Source of the DNA: Aphelenchoides besseyi
Lineage: Eukaryota > Nematoda > Chromadorea > Rhabditida > Aphelenchoididae
Direction of reading: 5' to 3'
Length of the DNA: 64,000 nucleotides
NCBI GenBank assembly: GCA_024699855.1
Contig: JAMPIQ010000002.1
Span: 744,001-808,000 of the forward strand
A program made the position numbers and the translations under genes. Shown piece by piece: positions 34,684 to 44,800 of the stretch (position 1 is the first letter of the stretch; each line of letters begins with the position of its first letter). The notes beneath the pieces are model-generated. The model was not told the DNA's origin. It did not search any database and worked only from the letters and a program-made list of their open reading frames with translations.

Positions 34684-35223
34684 TCAAAACCTGAAACGAC
34701 GATTTCGCTTAATCTCATTAACCGAAGTTACTTTTTTGTTCCAATCGATTTGCTGGGCATTTTCTTTGACAGGAAGTTTTACTCCACGTTCCTCTTCGAT
34801 TTCACAGTACGGACACTCTCCCGCATATTGAATCTCACAAACGAGAGTAATCGGATTGTAGCCGTGAACGAACTCGTGACCACCGTGGAACCTTAGCGGA
34901 ACAACTGAAACCAAGAAGATGAGCAAAAATGAAGATTCGAGTTTACCGTCTGAGCCGCCAAGAAAACTTCCTGCTTGTTCTGCCCACAGATAGAAGTCGA
35001 ACTCGTAATGGACTAGTGGATTTGATGAGCAGAATTGAAAGAAGCCCCAATCTTCGCCATAAGTGTGAACCTCAATCCAGAACTTAACATTTGGTTGAAA
35101 CCCGAACGAGAACTCGTCCGTCTTCTTGACGTTCCCGTGAGTGTGCCAAAAACTCAGTGGTTCCGAGATTATCCATTCCTTCGACATTTCGAGAATCGGA
35201 TCATGTCTACAGGAAGCGTCCAT
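34684..35223 (-). CDS. 165-aa duplicated protein, copy 1
   Basis: Exons 34947-35223 and 34684-34904 give 165 aa. The ATG follows immediately after TTTTTCAG, so it is probably reached by trans-splicing. The N-terminal two-thirds has beta-type sequence (FGFQPNVKFWIEVHTYGEDW then GFFQFCSSNPLVHYEFDFYL) that could be a MATH/TRAF-like sandwich, but I am not sure. Then comes GHEFVHGYNPITLVCEI.., a conserved CPYC motif and a charged tail ending RRFRF. The paralogue at 56852 has the same exon lengths (277 and 221 nt) and roughly 40-45% identity by eye. Confidence 0.7.
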   Translation of the reverse strand: MDASCRHDPILEMSKEWIISEPLSFWHTHGNVKKTDEFSFGFQPNVKFWIEVHTYGEDWGFFQFCSSNPLVHYEFDFYLWAEQAGSFLGGSDGKLESSFLLIFLVSVVPLRFHGGHEFVHGYNPITLVCEIQYAGECPYCEIEEERGVKLPVKENAQQIDWNKKVTSVNEIKRNRRFRF

Positions 35224-35515
35224 CTGAAAAACAGAAGAATGAGCGTGGAGGTGATTACACGAAAGGATCAAGTCGGGCGCTGAGACCGTCGGAGTGAGGA
35301 AAGTGAGCTCTTGGTCGAACGGTTGCAGAGACAACACACGATTTCCATTCACGCGCCATCAAACCAAAAGAAACGGCAAGTGATCTCTCCATCAGAGAAG
35401 ACGGCCAATCGAATGTTTTTGTGTTTATGGGGACTTTTTTCTGCAGCTGCGCTTCTTTTGGTCAGAGAGAACTGATGAGTCATCGGAGTTTTGGCGCCAA
35501 ACGCGGAAACTGAAC
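35203..35515 (-). promoter_or_regulatory. Shared upstream module, copy 1
   Basis: This block upstream of (and slightly into) the 165-aa gene is identical to 56560-56872 except for one base I noted in codon 3. It contains a likely trans-splice acceptor (CTGTTTTTCAG) next to the ATG. An open frame within it (..SVSAFGAKTPMTHQFS..) could be an upstream exon, but it ends in a stop out of register with the main gene. Confidence 0.6.
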
Positions 35516-35605
35516 CGATTTGAACAAAATTACTATCATTCGACTCCAAATAAAGCACCAAATACAGAAGTAATACTTTTATTACTGATTACCTGTAAAC
35601 AGGCA
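35516..35605 (-). repeat. Copy of the ACCTGT-palindrome repeat
   Basis: Reverse complement contains TTACCTG..CAG, ATTTGGTGCTTTATTTGGAG and GAATGATAGTAATTTTGTTC, closely matching the unit at 41367-41460. It abuts the shared upstream module exactly. Confidence 0.65.
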
Positions 35606-35974
35606 ATGACCAAAAATAGACAACACTTCAAAGTTGTTATGGCGTGTTTCTACTCGTTCGACTTACAAGTTATGTATTGCCTATAATGTTGCTTCGGTTT
35701 TAGATTCATCCGCATATTTGCGAATAAATTTTGGAAAGTTGATGATCGATGCGCTTTCCTGTGCTAAATGAAATTACATTGAGGTTTACGTTCAGAATGC
35801 CCTAATCGCCAAAGTCGAGACTTCCGCTTCAAATTGGCCCACTGTTTGCCATTTGACAAAAATAATCGAGGATACTATTTTGAAATCGAGTGATTTGGAA
35901 AAGAGGGCGGAGTGTTTAACCGTAACGCTAAACTTTTGTAGTCGCTCTTAAAATCATTCAGTCGCCTGTACCTC

Positions 35975-36388
35975 ATGGCTGCTGGACGCTCTGATTGTTC
36001 CAATTCTCGTCTATTTCTAACCGGCTCCACATACGGAAGTGTAGTCAAATATTCGAATTGTGGTCGCGAACATTTACGCAAATTCCTAATCAGTAACCTC
36101 GAATCCGCTCTTCTTCTCTATTCGGACCGTCGTTTAAGGCGAATCTCAATAACTATATGTTCGCCTTCAATCGTTACACAGCTAATGTGTGTTGTTCGTT
36201 CACGAGGACAACTCAAGAACACTGTGGCAGCATCGAAACGACAAACCTATTTTATCGACTTGACAGCTCCCACCGAAAATCATCAACTTGTCAACGATCT
36301 AATCAACAAACTTCCCGCAATTGGGGACAACGGTTCTTTTTTACTTTTGCTAAAGTTTTCTCTTCGTTGGAAAGACGCAAAAGCCTAA
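35975..36388 (+). CDS. Hypothetical 137-aa ORF
   Basis: An uninterrupted ATG frame (MAAGRSDCSNSRLFLTG..) with plausible composition toward its C-terminus (YFIDLTAPTENHQLVNDLIN). No signal peptide and no visible introns, which is unusual here. A competing open frame on the minus strand (35875-36081, ..YLTTLPYVEPVRNRRELE..) also looks protein-like. At most one is real; I cannot choose. Confidence 0.3.
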   Translation: MAAGRSDCSNSRLFLTGSTYGSVVKYSNCGREHLRKFLISNLESALLLYSDRRLRRISITICSPSIVTQLMCVVRSRGQLKNTVAASKRQTYFIDLTAPTENHQLVNDLINKLPAIGDNGSFLLLLKFSLRWKDAKA

Positions 36389-36560
36389 GCTATAAAGGAC
36401 AGTAAGCCTTGTAAGCCTAATTGTACGCCAATTAAAAACGTTGAGCTACGTAACCCAGTCGTAAGAAAGGTCTCAGAATTACTACTTTTATGTCAAAGTC
36501 TTGTAAGCCTTAGCCTTTGCCGTATAGCCTAAGCATTCTCGTAAGGTTGGTTAACGTCCT
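36375..36560. repeat. Scattered GCCTAA (telomere-like) motifs
   Basis: GCCTAA occurs at three places and AAGCCT(T/A) at others within about 180 bp. GCCTAA is one register of the nematode telomere repeat TTAGGC. The copies are not in tandem, so this is at best a degraded interstitial track. Confidence 0.3.
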
Positions 36561-36684
36561 GTCTATTTCTAATGACTTTCGTCTTTTTGTGGTTGACTGA
36601 GCATCGATAAACGCTAATAACCGTTCGTTAATTGAACCAAGTTGCTCAAAATGACTGTTTATTAAAGCAGAGACTCAACAAAAT

Positions 36685-39600
36685 TTATTGGAACTTGTAA
36701 CCAAACGGATAGACTTTGAGGTCTTCGCCGACGAATCCTTTTACGTAAAACCGTCGATAGGAGCGAATGGTGTCTTTTGTGTGAACAGTTCGGCGTTTGT
36801 TCGGTTGAATTTTGCGGTAGGAACATTTGACGACAGCGTCATCGTCGTAGTTCAACGCCATCGACTTGAAACGATCGTAGGAGAGCTCGACAGCGGCTTC
36901 TTTGGTGAAAGTGATTCCACGAATTTTGATCGTTGTTGTGATCTCAGTGGTATCGCGAATCAAACGACACTGCATTGCGTACTGTTTGTTGCCCGCCACA
37001 ACCACCTGTAAATGTTTTTACAAAATTCTCAAATGTTCGCTTACCTTCAAAATCTCCTTGTCCGGCATTTTCTTTTCCATCATTTCGAGATGATCGCCGA
37101 CTTCGAAAGGCAACTCAGCATTTCGTGGTTTCGAGAGAATAACCAAATCTAAAACTCCCGAATTAGGTCTCCAACGACTTCCAACCTGTGTCCGTGTAGA
37201 TGAGGGAGGAGCCGGGAGTCTCGTCGATTGCTTTCATGATTCTATAGAGCTGGAGCCGAGCACACGAAGTCGTGAGAGACGCGTAAACCAAATTCGATGC
37301 GGGTCCCGATTTCACGTACTCTGGTCGCTTCGTGTAAATGACCAAGTAGCTGGGAGTGGGCAAAAACTCGAACCAACCGATCTCGACCGTCCGATCCTCA
37401 AAAATCGAAATCACTTTGGCCGTGGAGATTGTAATTTCCGTCTGTGCCATTTGATTTCGAATACCGAAACGTCCCTGAAAAGCACTTTAACCTCCAATCC
37501 ATCTACTCACCCAATGCGACTTGAGGCACAGTTTGGCGACAGTTCGACGTCCCGGATTGTCTTTCATTTCCGCGGCGTTAATGTCGATTTGCAAATGTTC
37601 GCGAATTTCTCGTTCGAAATTGGCACACTGATCCGCTTCATCGTACTTGCACTTTTTGCTCTCCATTTTCGCCTTCAAAAACTGTCGCACGTAGGGCTTG
37701 AAGAGTTCGGTCGTCCATTCCGAGTAGTGCCACGCACGAGAGAATCGCGTAACTTTGTAGCCATTGAGCAAAGCCTCGGCCAACTCAAACGTTGTGCCTT
37801 CGAAAACGAAAGATCGTTGGTGTGAGTTGTGTTTGCAGTTGAAAGCCGTCTCCTTGTTCGTCATGGTGATCTGCTCATGAGCACATGTTCGACACAATGG
37901 GAACACGAGAAAATGCCCGGCTCTCAACGGAAGAACGGAAAGACGTAGACGTTCGGGCGACAGAACAACACACTTGATCATTCCCTTGTATGGAATCTGC
38001 TCCGGGTTTGTCCACGGATCGCTGCTCAAGTCCTCGTCTTTGACCACAATCTCGGGATGATGCAGCGGAAATTCTGCAGGGAACTGTTGAAAGGGATACC
38101 TAAACGAGAAATTCACGAATATTTGCTTCAACTTTTAACTTACATTGATTGAATGTCGTAAAAGACAATCTCCGTATCGGCATCCGCTTTCGCATACATT
38201 TCTACAGGTTCACATCGTCCAGCTGAAGCCTAAGCTTAAGCCCCACGAAAAAAACTAATCGAAGAATGCGTTGCGTGGAGTTATTGGACCCTCGTCGAAA
38301 CAGTTCTCAAAGAACTCACGCATTTCCCGGTTCTCTTTCAATTCTCTCTCAATTTCGCATGTCCACACCACTTGAACTTCAAAAGCTTCGGCCAATGTTT
38401 GCAACCGTTGAGCCTCAATCTTTTGATTCACCGCCGCCGTCCGACCATTGGGCAACAAATCCGACTCTTCGTAACAGCCGAGGTGTCCGTGCAAGCTGAA
38501 TCTACGTGTTTAGAACAAAAAAATTCGCCTACTAGCATCCGTTGATTTCCAGAGCCAAAGGCTTTTGGCCATCGCGTTCGATTATCGCGTCTACGCTGTA
38601 GCCCTTGTACTTGATTTCTCCACCGGCCGAGTCTCGATGGCGAATGGAAAGAGTGGGATTGTTGTGCGCAAACCATTTGATGTACTTTAGCGCAATCAAC
38701 GACTGACGAGTCTGATCCTTGTATCCGGTCTCCGGCACAACAGCAATCGTATTCTCCTTCAGAACGTTGGTACGAAAATGCAACAGGAAGCAATCGTCGT
38801 TGCATTCTCAATCATGTCGATCGAAGTCTCATTCAAAAAGATTTGACGAAACGCCGCCACAGCGTGCATGAGAATGATCACATCGTTTCGACCGTACTCC
38901 TCCAATTCTGTCTTCAAATCAAATGGTGTGTTGAGATTTTCCGTGTAGTAGTTCAGAAACTTGGCGTATTTCTTTTCCGTCATGCAATCGACCGAATAGT
39001 TTTCCATTGGGGACAAATGAGCCAACGGGTTGTTGTAGTTGCATCGTTTATTCCAAAGGTATGGAAACCATTGTTTCTCCTCCACATCCAAATTGAAAGT
39101 TGACGGCAAGTCGGAGAGTGGTAGCGGAAAGAGAAGATAAGAGTCTTTGAAGATGAGCGATCCTCCATTCCGGTGCTTCACAACAACTTGGAAAACTTTG
39201 TTGCCGTTGGCCAGGATTTTCTTGATGTCGATTTTCTGTCGAACCAGTTCGCCAATGATCAGAATCAAATCGAAGCGAGAGGCGTAATGAGCCAACGCAT
39301 AGACGCGCATCTTCTTCACATTCGACAGTTTGAGTAGCCATTGTACAAACTTCTCCAGTGGCTCCTCACAGTCCGCTGCTTCATTCCAAGTTTTGATTCG
39401 TTTGTACGTTCCACAGCATTGGCGGAATCCATCGGTTTTCCATTCACCCGAGTCCAAGCATTTCGTGCAGGTGGAGTAGGCAGCCGCAAAATGGACAATG
39501 TGTTTAAATGTTGAATCCGGCTCTTGATCTTCTCGACGTGTCTCGAAATCGTAGAACACAATTCGCGGTGGAAGTCTGTCGTTTTCTTGGGTGCTGTCGT

Positions 39601-40871
39601 AGTGACGTAACATTTGCCGTCGACGTGATATTTCCTGCACATGAAGCACAATTCTTCGTTGCACTTGTGTTCGCCATATTTTGTGTTGTAACATTTGCCA
39701 CAATGCAAACAAAAACGGTACATTGCACAAATCCGCCTCTCGATGTGAGATTGAAAACAATCGTAATTGGAGAATGTTTTGTTGCATTCTCCGCACGGGT
39801 AACGCATTCGTTTTCCGTCTTCATCGTATTCAATGGCGCATGGGCGATCGATTCCGACTCTCGCACAATACGTACACTTGCGTTTACAAGTTGACGTGTG
39901 TCGTTGCGCATCGGCAAACGATGAACAACAATCGATGCAGAAATTCCAAATGTTGAAAAACTTTCGAATGTTCAAAATGACATCACAGTGGTCGTCGGGG
40001 TAATGCAACAGAAGATCGTGAGTCGGATTGCTGATTTTTCCCTGATAAAAGGGTTTGAAGTTTGTTCGTGAGTCGAAAACAGTGATTCAAATTCGACAAA
40101 TCAAAAGCTCGCCATTGTCGCGTCGGCTACGTCCATATTTTCGATTGTAGAAGCTTTCGATGAGTGGCAGCCATTTGGTCAGATCCTGAGATTGCTGATC
40201 CAGCGGATAACGCAAACCACCGGCACGCAACTCCGCAATCATCTTATCCAAACGAGCCGGATTGTCACGCAGGTATTTGCGCTGGACTTTGGTTGACAAG
40301 TCCGTCAAAGCAAAAAAACGTGCAAATTCCGCTGCTCAAAACAAACATGCTCCGTCGGGAGAGAAAATATGGAAAACGCCAAACTCATCTTCTTTGTGGC
40401 CATCGACAGTTCGGTCTCCGCCGTTGCGCGAACCATAGACAGTGATGCTGAGTTCGATTCGCTGTTGGTAGATGTTGAGCTCACGGTGGGATTGCTTAAT
40501 CTAAAACACGCGGATTAAGCGTATTAATTTTGACTCTACCTGATCCCATGTGTGCATGAGTGCATCAACGTTGTTTTGTTCCAGAGGGCGAAACGGAACA
40601 AACAGCAGTTTTCCAATCCGGTTGTGTTGATAGGAACTCCGATTTTCAACGGGTTAATTCCACGATCCCGAGCGTTTTGGAGTGCTTTATCCATAACGTG
40701 AACAACTTGTTGTTTCATGGCGGCGTACGGTGTTTCTCCTTGATCCAAATCATGAACAGTTGCTTCCTCCGCGTATCGTAGAAGCACACTCAATCGAGAC
40801 GAGTATTCGATTTGACGATTGTGTACGGTAAAATTCGGCATTTTTCGAGCGCGAAAATGAACGTCAATCAA
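36685..40871 (-). pseudogene. Polinton/Maverick-type protein-primed DNA polymerase B, frameshifted
   Basis: Minus-strand blocks in 5' to 3' order: an N-terminal domain (40871 to about 40310), a Lys/Arg-rich segment (40310-40087), a Cys/His-rich zinc-finger-like region (about 39980-39650), the 3'-5' exonuclease with its FYDFET motif (about 39560), the palm with motif A (DIQSMYPF, spanning an intron near 38100-38144), motif B around the junction at 37474/37511, and motif C (two Asp) split by a 37-nt intron at 37149-37185. Order and motifs fit protein-primed PolB of Polintons. I see register breaks with no splice explanation near 40075, 39590 and 38775, and probably near 38250. No integrase, packaging ATPase or capsid gene is visible nearby, so this is a decayed remnant. 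Confidence 0.75.
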
Positions 40872-40932
40872 GGCCGAGCAAAAAACCGTAAAGTGATCAC
40901 GATTGTTGCATTTTTGGCCACCGGAGTCATGA

Positions 40933-41268
40933 TTAATCGTTTTCGATCAGTTTGCAACAGTCACGGATTTTGAAACAACTGGTGCCGATTTCATTTGTCA
41001 CTGAGTCTATTAAAACAGTTAGTTGACTTCTTTTTTCCTCTGGTATTCGAAATGGTAAGTCGTCCCGATAAAAAAACCTGAGCTTGTGTTCAGTCCGAGA
41101 AATTACAAGACGCGCAACATCCTTTGGATTACGATGCTTCCAAGAACAGTCATGATTCGCGCTCACAAACACCTTCCAACGGCAACAACGCACAATTCTT
41201 CTTCTCTTCTCCACCAACTCCACCTGCAGCCATGGAGATTGGTCCACGTGTAGTGGAATTATGATCAA
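40933..41268 (-). CDS. Possible ORF or exon upstream of the polymerase, unknown
   Basis: A 111-codon open frame on the same strand as the polymerase fragments, 60 bp away, with protein-like composition (HDCSWKHRNPKDVARLVISR then TEHKLRFFYRDDLPFRIPEE). It has no ATG at its left edge in frame, so it is an internal exon or a relic. It may belong to the same mobile element. Family not recognised. Confidence 0.35.
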   Translation of the reverse strand: MIIIPLHVDQSPWLQVELVEKRRRIVRCCRWKVFVSANHDCSWKHRNPKDVARLVISRTEHKLRFFYRDDLPFRIPEEKRSQLTVLIDSVTNEIGTSCFKIRDCCKLIEND

Positions 41269-41366
41269 AATTCCGTCTTATTTGTTTGATCAAAAGCGCA
41301 ACTTTTGTTGCTAGTTTCCGTTTACACGCAAGTAAGAGAGAGAGTGTGTTGTTGTCCACTTTTGGT

Positions 41367-41850
41367 CATTACCTGTTTACAGTAATAAAAGTGGTACTTC
41401 TGTATTCGGTGCTTTATTTGGAGTGAATGATAGTAATTTTGTTCAAATCGATTCAGTTTCCATTTATGGTCATTAACTGACTGCTTGTGATTGTCTTGAC
41501 AGTGGGATTTTCGAATTCTCGACACTGTTTGGCGTCGAACGAGCCTAAGAACGCGGTGATTGCGCGAGTTTCCATTTATGATCATTACCTGTGAACAGGT
41601 GATTAGTGTTGAAAGTGTGATTTCTAAGCTCCTAGCGTTATTTGGAGACGATTAATACCAATTTTGTGCGAATCGGAGACTTTTGTATTTTTCATGCATT
41701 AATTATTACACGTAATTAACGTGAAAGTGTGATTTCTGTTCACGTGGCCAAATTTGGAGTTGAATGATACCAATTTTGTACAGATTCGGAGACTTTTGTA
41801 TTTTCATGCATTACCTGTCATTACCTGTGCATGTGATTGCGCGACGTCAT
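41367..41850. repeat. Degenerate repeats built on ACCTGT..ACAGGT
   Basis: At least three units share TCATTACCTGT(G/T)..ACAG(GT), TTTGGAG.GAATGATA.. and CCAATTTTGT..(G)AATCG: about 41367-41460, 41581-41700 and 41716-41845. The second has a near-perfect palindrome ACCTGTGAACAGGT. A further copy is at 35516-35605 in the opposite orientation. Confidence 0.7.
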
Positions 41851-44800
41851 GCGCCTTTTGTCGGCATTTTTCCATTTCTGGTCAATACCTGTGGTTTTTG
41901 TGCATGTTTCTGCCTAATTTGGTGTTAATTAGTGAGAGGTTATGATTAGAGTGATAATTATGACAGGCGCCGTATAATAATGATAAATTGCTTTTTTATT
42001 GATTTTTTTATCGATTTTCTTACCAGCACTACGTAACAGACTACTATCATTAAACCAGAAAAATAAAACGTTATCAGTAAGGCTTTAAAAAAGAAGAAAG
42101 GAGAGAAGAAAGGAATGGACGAATCGTTTTAGGTTCTGGAAGGTTTAGATGGTGTTTTCCGAGGAGAGGAGAATGAATATGCTCCATAAATTAAAGGGAA
42201 TTTTTATGATGGAATGTTCGAGCGTTTTCTCGACACGTAGCGAGTAGTCGCAGCAAAACTCATTTCGATCAGAAGAGAGGTTATTCTCGTATTGCACAAC
42301 GGAAAATCAAAAAGTAAACAAAAAGGTTCAAAAAAGGTGAAGAATCAGAAATTGGTTTTTTGGAATAATCAGAAAAAGGAAAGAGTAAGCTTTTCACTGG
42401 GTGAAAAATCTCCGCCGTAAAAATCCAATTGCTCACCAGGAAATACTCACAATAAAATTCCAATTGAGATGGTCGAAAATATTAATTGTAGCTGGTTATC
42501 AGTACAAGTTGAATTAAGGGTACGGTGGTTCACAATTGAATGAGGAGTAGTAATAATACGAAGAGTAAAAGGAAAACAGAATAGTCGGTTGACGACAAAA
42601 TTAAGAGAATGAAAGGGGAAGCCTCCCTTTACCCTTGAGCGCGAGAGTTTATAACCATCGCGTTTAAACCGCAGTCATTATCTTAGGCTTTTCGGGGGAT
42701 TGATATTGGCGCGGTAATCAATTTTATAACGTGAAACGTTACAAGAGTGTCTTCGAGATGAGGGTGGTATGGTCTTTTTACAGGGTCGTGCTCATTATAC
42801 AGCGAATCAAAATTTTATTATGAGCCGTGGGAATTGGTCTTTAGGAAGATTCTGGAATCTTTTGACAGATCTTCTCGGTTGATGCAATTTGAGTGTTTTC
42901 ATTAAGAACTTTTCCGCTTTAATCAGCTCAATTTTCCGTTTCCGCTGGGTACGAAACATGGGAAAGCTCTCTAGCGCATCGATCTCTCTCAAGCGCTTAG
43001 TTGTATTCCACATAATCTCAAATCGCGATGATTGTGACACAAATAGTACTGCTAATAACTGATTTATTAAACGTTGATGTCGTTTCTTATATTGGGCAAA
43101 GCGGAGCCAAAGAGCGGTCTTGATAATGGATAAGAAGTCGACGTGATAAACGATAATAGGTTAGTATTGCTACTGCTGAAAGAGCGAATAGACTAATTGA
43201 TTGATAAGTTGATAAGAGAATCTTTCACATTAATAGTCCATTCCATTATCTCACTCAATGGACTGACCGTCGCGCTAACGGAGCGAGATTGCAGTTCACC
43301 GTAGTATTAAATTTGACAGTCAAGGCAAAAAGGGTTAAAGGGATTTATTGCAAATGGATCAGTCAATCTCGGTACAGCAGTCGCGTGCTGAGGAGCTCTA
43401 CGCGTTTGGCTGCGGTAGGGCCGAGATTTGAAGGACTGAATGAAAGAAAGAAAAAAGGGGAGGACCTTCAGAAGATAGTTGGATTTGAAGTCTCTCTTTG
43501 AAAACTTCGATCTTATTCCTTCACACGCAATTGGCATAATTGAAGGTTTGAAAGATCCTAAATTCTTTCACTTTTTGTTACTAGCGTCTGAATTGGATTT
43601 ACAATCAAGAATACTTCGTCGTCTCTTGATTAACTCCGTTGACGTTTACATGAAGAAAGAAACTTCACATAACTGTGTTGCCTTTCCTTTATTTTGGTAT
43701 GACAATTTCGAAGTGCCGCAAAGCTGACCATCACCATAAGACATGTTGGAGTGCTCGATGGTTGGGCGCGGAGACCAAAAATGTGGGCTATATTTTCTCA
43801 AAGCCGAAAAGCAATGGAAATATCTGTTCAAGATTACCTGCTCTCCCATCTTCTGCTTTAATTTCCGACGATAATGCTGATGTTCTCAGCACTGTACAGA
43901 TAACTAAAATTTTGAGATTTTAAAAACAGCAATGCATAATTTAAAGAGTTTTAAAAAACTCACTCTATCTCAGTTTGAAGCGTTGCATTGAGATTGATTG
44001 CGTAGTAAGTTAAGTCCAGCATCCGGACGTGTACTTCTCACAACGAACGGTAGTCAAATTGCTGAGCAAAAGTTGATCTCGTGTTTATCTCTAATTGAAG
44101 CGAAAACCTCAGTGGAATCACCGCCTCTCCGTTCCCACTCACTAGTCGTACTCCTTAGCTTGTTGCTCCACAGTATCAATTTATTTGTAGCTTTTGTGTA
44201 TACAGTTTGATGTTATTAAGAGTTTTTTTCCGGGCAGTCCAACATTGATTGGTATGAACGAAAGGAAATGAAGCAGATTTTAGATTTTGTAACAGTTTCA
44301 CATCAAGTTGCTGAAGTTAATCTTGTTAGATAAAGGAGTCTTCTGTTTACAAATGCATCTATTATACTTGATCCATTTGCTTTTTGTCAAGCGTATTCGG
44401 CATTTTGTGGCTTCAGACAAGCAACCTGCGATCTTTAAGCACATGAAATTCCAAATATAAGTCGAGTTGATAGTTTAACACGCTTTTTTCGATATTATAA
44501 GAACTTGAAACGACGAGAATCTGGTAGATAGTTGCGCGGATATAAACTTGGTTATCCTAGTCGAATGTTCTAGACATTTTCGAGTTAGACGACCTTTAAT
44601 AAGTCGTTTGTTTAGTTTGAGAATCTGTTTTCACTGACCACCATCATATTCACTTCAGATAATCAGAGAGGTGGTCAATCTTGAGCATCTCTTTCAAGTA
44701 GGGATAAGTGTGTAATGCATTGCAATGTAGCGCACGCTTCTCTTTTCCGGAGATGTGCCACTAGGATGGATTTGACGGCCGGTGGAATTGTCGCCAAGAG

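Noticed and set aside
35349..35561. 70-codon frame in the shared upstream module
   Set aside because: Identical in both copies simply because the DNA is identical; it ends in a stop out of register with the gene. An upstream exon is not excluded, so it is mentioned with the module.
43479..43727. 82-codon plus-strand frame with plausible protein composition
   Set aside because: No ATG at its start and it sits in a repeat-rich region without splice sites.
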